A stretch of DNA of 13,194 nt from Phenylobacterium sp. (lineage in GTDB: Bacteria; Pseudomonadota; Alphaproteobacteria; Caulobacterales; Caulobacteraceae). A program made the position numbers and the translations under genes. The DNA lies in NCBI GenBank assembly GCA_028291285.1, contig JAQGIJ010000458.1, positions 1 to 13,194 of the forward strand. The letters are read 5' to 3'. Position 1 is the stretch's first letter; the number at the start of each line of letters is the position of its first letter. This document shows positions 6,498 through 13,194 of the stretch, piece by piece. Under the pieces are notes generated by a model, which saw only the letters and a list, made by a program, of their open reading frames with translations, made no database searches and had not been told where the DNA came from.

Positions 6498-8180
6498 TTA
6501 GACCGCCGGCTCGGCGTCGCCGGTCACGGCATCGAGGTAACGCGCCTTGAGCGTATGCTTCTGGATCTTGTTGCTGGGGGTGCGCGGAATGTCCTCGTAG
6601 GCGAGGAACCAGACCTGCTTGGGCGCCTTGAAGCTCGAAAGCTGGGCGCGCAGTCGCCGCTTCAGCTCAGCCTCGTCAAGGCTGGCCTTCGCGCGCAAGG
6701 CAACCGCCGCCACCACCTGCTCGCCGGCCCTGCTGTCGCTGACGCCGAAGACCGCGGCGTCGATCACCTCCGGCATCGCCAGGATCGCCCGCTCGACCTC
6801 CTCCGGCGAGACGTTGGCGCCGGACGTCTTGATCATTCCGCTGATCCGCGCGCCGTAGAAGAGGTAGCCGCCCTCGCCCAGCCGGCACTGGTCACCGGTC
6901 GGATAGTAGCCATCGCAATCGAACACCTCCGACCGCTCCTTCTTGTACATGCCGTCCATCGTCCAGGGCGTCCGCACATACAGCTCGCCAAACGCGCCGG
7001 GGGCGGCCGGCGCGCCGGTTTCCGGGTCGATGATCTTGTACTCCACGCCATCGAGCGCCGCCCCGACGGAGCCCTCGGCGCCTTGCGGCAGCTGGCCGCC
7101 GAGGTTGTCACCGCTGTGCGGCCCGAAGGTCTCGGTCATGCCCAGGGAATTGGGCACGCGCTCGCGCGGCTCACGGGTCAGAATCGGCCGCTGGTTGACG
7201 GTCAGTGGCTTCAGGTGCGCGAAGTCGGCCGCCAGGAAGCCAGGCGCCTCCCGCACCGAATGCAGGACCGATTCCGCGCCGCTGAGGTGCGTCGCCTGAT
7301 GCTCTCGAACTGCTGAAAGCAGGGCCGCGGGCGTGTGCTCGTCGACGCTGATCACCGAGGCGCCATGCGCCATCGCACCGCCCAGGCACAGGAGACCGCC
7401 GATCCAGAAGAACGGAGCGGTGACGATCATCCGGTCGCCGCGGCGGACGTTCGCCGGGATGATCCCGTCGCCGTTCGCCATGTACAGGAACTTGCGCACG
7501 GCGCTCCCCTGGGTGTGGACAACGCCCTTTGGCGCGGCCGTGCTGCCAGAGGTGTAGATCATCAGCGCCAGGTCAGCGGGCGAGACCATGGCCTCGATGC
7601 GCTCCAGCAGCTGCGCCGCCGGGGGGTGCTCCCCACGGCCGGCCAGCTCGGCGAACGAGCCGCGAACCCAACCCCGACCGCTCTCGCCGGTCGTCCAGAT
7701 GCTGCGCAGGAACGGGCACTCCTTGAGCGCCAGCGGACCTGCGCCCCGAGCCTCGGCTAGTTCCGGAAACGCCTCCTCCAGGCGTGCGAGGTAGTCGTGC
7801 CGCAGGTAACGCTCGGCCGTCAGCAGGATGGAGACATCGGCGTGCCGCAGCCCGTAGGCCAGCTCCGGCGCGCTGAAGAAGGTGCTGAGCGTCACCGCCA
7901 GGGCGCCAATGCGGTTGATTGCCAGCCACCCCACCACCCAGTCGAAGCCGTTGGGAGCCAACAGGCCGATCCGCGTCCCCTTCCCTGCGCCGTCGTTTAC
8001 GAGGCCGCGAGCCAGAGCCGCGGATTGCTCGTCCAGGTCACGAAACGTCACGGTCGCGCCGTTCCAGCGAAGCGCGGGCATGTCGGCGTGCGCGTCGACG
8101 GCGGCCCGCCAGAAGGCAGGGAGGGTGTTCGTCGCCGGCCGCTGATAGCCGCTTCTCGCGAGAGCGTCACCTTCAGACAC
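6498..8180 (-). CDS. ANL-superfamily AMP-dependent acyl-CoA synthetase/ligase
   Basis: This enzyme adenylates a carboxylic acid and probably transfers it to CoA. It has 560 residues from a GTG at 8180, which has GGAG 6 nt upstream; a TTG at 8192 would add four residues. Motifs in order are: phosphate loop YTSGSTAAPKG (about 209-219), A5 NSLGMTET (about 344-351), A7 YPTGD with Asp430, hinge/A8 ARISGMIKTSGANVSPEEVE (about 444-463), and near the C-terminus PRTPSNKIQK with the likely catalytic Lys538. Deviations from the usual family pattern are STG to STA in the loop, the hinge GRxxD Asp to Gly, and SGK to SNK before the catalytic Lys. Overall length and motif order are intact, so activity is plausible. 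The acyl substrate is not predictable. It is divergent from the amidohydrolase gene (motif copy D between them) and followed by the EthD-like gene. Confidence 0.93.
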   Translation of the reverse strand: MSEGDALARSGYQRPATNTLPAFWRAAVDAHADMPALRWNGATVTFRDLDEQSAALARGLVNDGAGKGTRIGLLAPNGFDWVVGWLAINRIGALAVTLSTFFSAPELAYGLRHADVSILLTAERYLRHDYLARLEEAFPELAEARGAGPLALKECPFLRSIWTTGESGRGWVRGSFAELAGRGEHPPAAQLLERIEAMVSPADLALMIYTSGSTAAPKGVVHTQGSAVRKFLYMANGDGIIPANVRRGDRMIVTAPFFWIGGLLCLGGAMAHGASVISVDEHTPAALLSAVREHQATHLSGAESVLHSVREAPGFLAADFAHLKPLTVNQRPILTREPRERVPNSLGMTETFGPHSGDNLGGQLPQGAEGSVGAALDGVEYKIIDPETGAPAAPGAFGELYVRTPWTMDGMYKKERSEVFDCDGYYPTGDQCRLGEGGYLFYGARISGMIKTSGANVSPEEVERAILAMPEVIDAAVFGVSDSRAGEQVVAAVALRAKASLDEAELKRRLRAQLSSFKAPKQVWFLAYEDIPRTPSNKIQKHTLKARYLDAVTGDAEPAV

Positions 8181-8226
8181 AGCCGACTCCAATTCCCTGC
8201 CGCGCGACAGCGGCCAAACCCGTTTT

Positions 8227-8245
8227 TATCGTCTAACTGTACGCG
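8227..8245. promoter_or_regulatory. recurrent motif, copy D (weaker, opposite orientation)
   Basis: The minus strand reads cgcgtacagttagacgata and matches copy C at 12 of 19 positions, with CAGTTAGA identical. It lies in the 197-nt divergent region between the ligase and amidohydrolase genes, 47-65 nt ahead of the ligase start. Its orientation is opposite to copies A-C. On the plus strand it follows TTTTTATC, an AT-rich stretch unusual in this window. Confidence 0.35.
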
Positions 8246-8377
8246 GCCAACTCGGCGGGATACAACATGCAACCGCCGGGCGACGCTGCGGACCACAAGC
8301 CGGAGCTGGCGCCTTGGCGTTAGCGCATTGGTTTTGCTTATTGAGTTCCGCCCGCTCCGACCCTGAAGGATCCACTC

Positions 8378-10162
8378 ATGAGCGCGCAGTACGACATCGT
8401 CATCCGCGGCGGCGCGATCTACGACGGAACCGGTCGGGAGTCTTACAAAGGCGACGTCGGCATCATCGGCCAACGGATCGCGGCGATCGGCCAGATCGCC
8501 GAGCGCGGGCGGGAGGAGGTGGACGCGCGCGGCAAGATCGTCACCCCGGGCTTCGTCGACATCCATACCCACTACGACGGGCAGGCGACCTGGGAACAGC
8601 GCATGCAACCCTCGTCCTGGCACGGGGTGACCACGGTGATCGGCGGCAACTGCGGCGTCGGCTTTGCGCCCTGCCGGCCCGCCGAACGCGATCTGCTCGT
8701 CAAGTTGATGGAAGGCATCGAGGACGTCCCCGAGGCCGTGATGACCAAGGGGCTGCCCTGGACTTGGGAGAGCTTTCCCGAGTACCTCGATTATCTCGAC
8801 GAGCGGCAATACGACGTCGATGTCGGGGTGCAGGTGCCCCACTCGCCGATCCGCGTCTACGTGATGGGCGAGCGCGGCGCCAACCGCGAGCCGGCCACCC
8901 CTGAAGATATCGCCAGGATGTCGCAACTGGTCGAGGAGGGCGTGCGGCAAGGCGCGTTCGGCGTCTCCACCTCACGGTTCATCATGCACCGCACGCGGGC
9001 CGGCGAGATCGCCCCGACCGTGGACGCCGCCGAGGCCGAGCTGGTGGGCCTCGCCCAGGGTCTGCGCCGAGCTGACGCGGGCGTGTTCCAGATCATCCCT
9101 GCGATCCCCGAACCGCCCGAGGGCGAGTACCGGCTGATGCAGCGGATCGTGCAAGCCTCGCACCGGCCGCTGTCGTTCACCCTGATGGCGTTTCATGCGC
9201 CGAGGGACGGATGGCGGGAATTCCTGCAGCTGCTTGAACAAGAACAGCCGGCGGAAGCACCGATCCGAGGCCAGGTCTATCCGCGCCCGGCAGGCGTGCT
9301 GTTCGGGCTGGACCTGTCCTTCCACCCGTTCCGGCTGAACCCGAGCTACCAGCCGCTGGCCAAGCTGCCGTTGGCCGAGCGCGTCGCGGAGATGCGCAAG
9401 CCCAACGTCCGCGCCCGGTTGCTGGCCGAGGCGCCGGAGGACACCAACCCCTTCAACCTCAACCAGGTGCGGCTCGACAAGGCCTACTACCTGTTCGGGG
9501 ACCCGCCGCAATACGAACCGACGCTGGAAACGGAACTCGGGCGGCAGGCCGAGCGTCGGGGCATGAGCAAGGCCGAGCTGATCTACGACATGCTGCTGGA
9601 GGACGAGGGCAAGGCGATCCTGTACTGCCCCTCGGCCAACTTCCCGGACAACAGCCTCGACGCGGCCGGGGAGCTGATGCGGCACCCCCACACGGTGATC
9701 GGTTTGGGCGACGGCGGCGCACATTACGGCATGATCTGCGACGCGAGCTATCCGACCTTCCTGCTGACCCACTGGGTCCGGGACGCCTCGCCGCAGCGCA
9801 AGATCGCCCTGCCCACCGCCATCAAGGCGCTCACCAGCGATCCCGCGGCGGCGATCGGTCTGACCGATCGCGGGACGCTCGCCGTGGGCCTTAGGGCCGA
9901 TGTCAACGTGATCGATCTGGAACGACTTCGCCTGCACCGGCCGACGGCGGTCTATGACCTTCCCGCCAACGGGCGACGCCTGCGCCAGCAGGCGGACGGC
10001 TATACCGCCAGCCTGGTGGCCGGAACCATCACCTATCGTGACGGCGTGGCGACCGGAGCCTTGCCGGGCCGGCTGGTCAGGCGCGGGCAGACCGCCCTTT
10101 CAGCCGACAGCACCCAGCCGTTTGCGCGCAGCGGCGCGCACACGTCGAGTCTGCGCCACTAG
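8378..10162 (+). CDS. D-aminoacylase-like amidohydrolase (amidohydrolase family 3)
   Basis: This is a 594-residue metal-dependent amidohydrolase of the N-acyl-D-amino-acid deacylase type. The N-terminal beta-sandwich strand DIVIRGGAIYDGTG (6-19) is followed by the barrel with the metal motif GFVDIHTHYDG (His63, His65). Next come GGNCGVGFAPC with Cys92 (the D-aminoacylase zinc cysteine position) and GLGDGGAHYG with Asp445 as catalytic or metal Asp. The His residues that complete the site in D-aminoacylase (H220 and H250 in the Alcaligenes enzyme) seem to be missing: the corresponding strands read GVFQIIPAI and PLSFTLMAF. Many proteobacterial relatives annotated as N-acyl-D-Asp/Glu deacylases may share this, and their real substrates are unknown. 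The C-terminal 20 residues after the metal-dependent fold look unconserved. The start has GAAGGA 7 nt upstream. It is divergent from the ligase, which suggests cleavage of an amide followed by activation of the acid. Confidence 0.92.
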   Translation: MSAQYDIVIRGGAIYDGTGRESYKGDVGIIGQRIAAIGQIAERGREEVDARGKIVTPGFVDIHTHYDGQATWEQRMQPSSWHGVTTVIGGNCGVGFAPCRPAERDLLVKLMEGIEDVPEAVMTKGLPWTWESFPEYLDYLDERQYDVDVGVQVPHSPIRVYVMGERGANREPATPEDIARMSQLVEEGVRQGAFGVSTSRFIMHRTRAGEIAPTVDAAEAELVGLAQGLRRADAGVFQIIPAIPEPPEGEYRLMQRIVQASHRPLSFTLMAFHAPRDGWREFLQLLEQEQPAEAPIRGQVYPRPAGVLFGLDLSFHPFRLNPSYQPLAKLPLAERVAEMRKPNVRARLLAEAPEDTNPFNLNQVRLDKAYYLFGDPPQYEPTLETELGRQAERRGMSKAELIYDMLLEDEGKAILYCPSANFPDNSLDAAGELMRHPHTVIGLGDGGAHYGMICDASYPTFLLTHWVRDASPQRKIALPTAIKALTSDPAAAIGLTDRGTLAVGLRADVNVIDLERLRLHRPTAVYDLPANGRRLRQQADGYTASLVAGTITYRDGVATGALPGRLVRRGQTALSADSTQPFARSGAHTSSLRH

Positions 10163-10200
10163 CTCGGGCGCCGCGCCTGCGCGGCCGCGCGCCGACTAGT
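10158..10200. terminator. GC-rich inverted repeat spanning both convergent stop codons
   Basis: ACTAGcTCGG at 10158-10167 is the inverted complement, with one bulged base, of CCGACTAGT at 10192-10200. The 24 nt between them are almost pure GC and can pair further (GGCGC with GCGCC). The arms contain the TAG of the amidohydrolase and the stop of the VOC gene. It could be a bidirectional terminator, but no T-run follows on either side. Confidence 0.4.
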
Positions 10201-10669
10201 CCTTCAACAGCTCGATCAGCTCGAGAAGATTTTCATCCGGATCCGGGAAGAGCACGAACCTCTGCCGGCCGCCCATCGTGCGAATCTCGTGCGGGTCTTC
10301 GGGGATCACGACACCCTTTGCGCGGAACTCTGCGACCGTCGCGTCGATATCCTTCACCCGCATCGCGATCCGATGGACGCCCACCTGATGCGCCGGCTTG
10401 AACGGGCGCGCGCTCGGCGGCGGATCGACAAACTGCATCAACTCGATCTTCGTCGATTGCCGAGGATCATCGCCTAGGGAGAGCACCACCCCCTTCACCG
10501 TTCCGCCGCCGTGCTGGTTGAGCGGGCTCGAGTCTACGGGCTCGAGGTACTTGGCTTCATAGCGACTCAGCTCGAACATCACCTTCCAGCCCAACAGCTC
10601 ATAGAAGGCGATGGATCGCTCGATGTCCGAGACATGAACATTGATATGGACAAGGTTTAGGATCGGCAT
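10196..10669 (-). CDS. VOC family protein, second copy
   Basis: This is a 157-residue glyoxalase/dioxygenase-fold protein. Module one starts LVHINVHVSDIERSIAFYEL (6-25) and module two starts VGVHRIAMRVKDIDATVAEF (97-116). Likely metal ligands are His8, Glu76 (TKIELMQF), His99 and Glu150 (ENLLELIELL). It is not a close duplicate of the VOC protein at 1981-2451, since only the fold motifs agree. The reaction is unknown; isomerase, lyase or dioxygenase are all possible. No strong ribosome site is visible ahead of the ATG at 10669. It is convergent with the amidohydrolase and is the last accessory gene before guaA. Confidence 0.88.
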   Translation of the reverse strand: MPILNLVHINVHVSDIERSIAFYELLGWKVMFELSRYEAKYLEPVDSSPLNQHGGGTVKGVVLSLGDDPRQSTKIELMQFVDPPPSARPFKPAHQVGVHRIAMRVKDIDATVAEFRAKGVVIPEDPHEIRTMGGRQRFVLFPDPDENLLELIELLKD

Positions 10670-10854
10670 CCGGGTCTGGACCTTATGGCTTGGCGCGGCA
10701 TCGGCTTAGCGTCGGAGCGAATGCCTCGGCGCCGGTCGTTCCGCTCTATCCCGGATTGCCGGGAGGCCGCCATCGGTTCGCATTCCGCTTACACCTTCGG
10801 CGGTGGTAGCGGCGCGTCAAAGCCGCTCGCGCCTAGTCCTCGAGGGCTATCGGA
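10670..10854. other. gap between VOC gene and guaA
   Basis: These 185 nt separate the accessory block from the housekeeping pair. A small hairpin is present: AGCGGC at 10808-10813 pairs with GCCGCT at 10822-10827 across an 8-nt loop, 28 nt past the guaA stop. There is no T-run, so it is a weak terminator candidate. No tRNA, attachment site or coding sequence was recognised. The VOC promoter is presumably here. Confidence 0.4.
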
Positions 10855-12432
<1,578 letters not shown>

Positions 12433-12441
12433 GGCGCTCCG

Positions 12442-13194
12442 TTAGCGGGATTTTGGCTGGCGGTCATCGCGGCGCGCCAGCACGGCCACGAAAAACCCGT
12501 CGGTGGATGCGGTCCTGGGCGTGAGCCGCAGATAGCCGTCCGGCGTGAGGCGCTCGGCGAGCTCCGGCGCCTCGGTGGCGGCCTGGGCGGCGAAGCCGGG
12601 CGTGCGCTCGAGGAAGGCGGCGACCCGGTCCTCGTTCTCCTCCGGCAGCACCGAGCAGGTGACGTAGACCATCCGCCCGCCCGGCTTCACGAAGGTCGCG
12701 CCGAGCTCCAGCACCGCGTCCTGGTCGGCGAGCCTGCGCTGCAGCGTCTCCGGGGTCAGCCGCCATTTGGTGTCGGGATGGCGCCGCCACGAGCCCGAGC
12801 CGCTGCAGGGCGCGTCGACGAAAACGACATCCATCTTGCCCTGCAGCCCCTCCAGGGGCCCGGGCTGGATCGGCGAACGCACCTGCAGGTTGCGCACCCC
12901 GGCCCGCTCGCCGCGCCGCACCGTGTCGGTGAGCCGGCGCGCGTCGGCGTCGTAGGCGTAGATCTGGCCGGTGTTGCCCATCTCCGAAGCCAGGGCGAGC
13001 GTCTTGCCGCCGCCGCCGGCGCAGAGGTCGAGCACCTGCTTGCCCTTCACCTCGCCCGCGGCGGAGGCGGCGATCTGCGAGCCCAGGTCCTGCACCTCGA
13101 ACCAGCCCTTGGAGAACTGCGGGATGGCCTCCACCGCGCCGCTGCGGGCGGAGGGATCGGGGGCGGCGATGCGCAGCGCGGTCTCCAGCACCCC
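12442..13194 (-). CDS. rsmB: RsmB/NOP-family rRNA (cytosine-C5) methyltransferase, 5' end outside window
   Basis: This is a SAM-dependent RNA cytosine-C5 methyltransferase, of the kind that modifies 16S rRNA. About 250 C-terminal residues are visible and the frame stays open to the right edge. The in-frame GTG at 13191 is not a credible start because the upstream part of the family is missing. Seen are the family entry segment GWFEVQDLGSQIAA, SAM motif I VLDLCAGGGGKTLALA, motif IV DAPCSGSGSWRRHPD, and motif VI VTCSVLPEENE. The two catalytic cysteines are in the PC and TC motifs. The family fits strongly. The exact ortholog (RsmB rather than another Nop2/Sun member) is likely but cannot be fixed without the N-terminal NusB-like domain. 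Confidence 0.85.
   Translation of the reverse strand, partial: GVLETALRIAAPDPSARSGAVEAIPQFSKGWFEVQDLGSQIAASAAGEVKGKQVLDLCAGGGGKTLALASEMGNTGQIYAYDADARRLTDTVRRGERAGVRNLQVRSPIQPGPLEGLQGKMDVVFVDAPCSGSGSWRRHPDTKWRLTPETLQRRLADQDAVLELGATFVKPGGRMVYVTCSVLPEENEDRVAAFLERTPGFAAQAATEAPELAERLTPDGYLRLTPRTASTDGFFVAVLARRDDRQPKSR

Noticed and set aside
8253..8278. CGGCGG / CCGCCG inverted repeat between ligase and amidohydrolase genes
   Set aside because: Six-base GC arms with a 14-nt loop are expected by chance in this composition, and no second copy was found.
8972..9937. 321-codon minus-strand frame inside the amidohydrolase gene
   Set aside because: It lies wholly within a conserved enzyme gene on the other strand, with no ribosome site or family motif.

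Overview
The window is very GC-rich with dense coding and short gaps. It looks like an alphaproteobacterial chromosome, possibly Caulobacterales (Phenylobacterium/Caulobacter-like) or a related sphingomonad-like lineage. That placement rests on the GC content, the style of the TonB-dependent receptor, the IS6-type transposase and the rsmB-guaA pair. It is inference, not a phylogenetic result.

Layout. (1) Positions 1-447: the promoter-proximal end of an IS6-family insertion sequence whose transposase runs off the left edge. (2) Positions 492-10669: an accessory catabolic block. It holds a cytochrome P450 and a VOC protein (minus strand, VOC upstream of P450), a divergent TonB-dependent receptor (plus), a convergent GntR/FadR-type regulator (minus), an acyl-CoA-synthetase-like ligase followed by a small EthD-like protein (minus), a divergent D-aminoacylase-like amidohydrolase (plus), and a second VOC protein (minus, convergent). 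(3) Positions 10855-13194: a housekeeping pair, rsmB-like rRNA methyltransferase (5' end outside the window) followed 9 nt later by guaA (GMP synthase), both minus strand.

How the block may work: the TonB receptor would import a hydrophobic or large organic substrate. The amidohydrolase would cleave an amide or related bond, the ANL ligase would activate the released acid as adenylate or CoA thioester, and the P450 and VOC proteins would oxidise the skeleton. The FadR-type regulator would sense an intermediate. The substrate cannot be named from sequence. No ferredoxin or ferredoxin reductase for the P450 is present in the window.

The most notable non-coding signal is a recurrent motif. Two 19-nt copies differ at only two positions (2506-2524 and 5980-5998), and two weaker relatives lie at 2624-2642 and 8227-8245. 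All four are in the three non-coding regions upstream of the block's promoters, including the one upstream of the GntR gene. They may be the regulator's operators or a shared promoter element. A frameshifted relic resembling a TetR C-terminus sits next to one copy.
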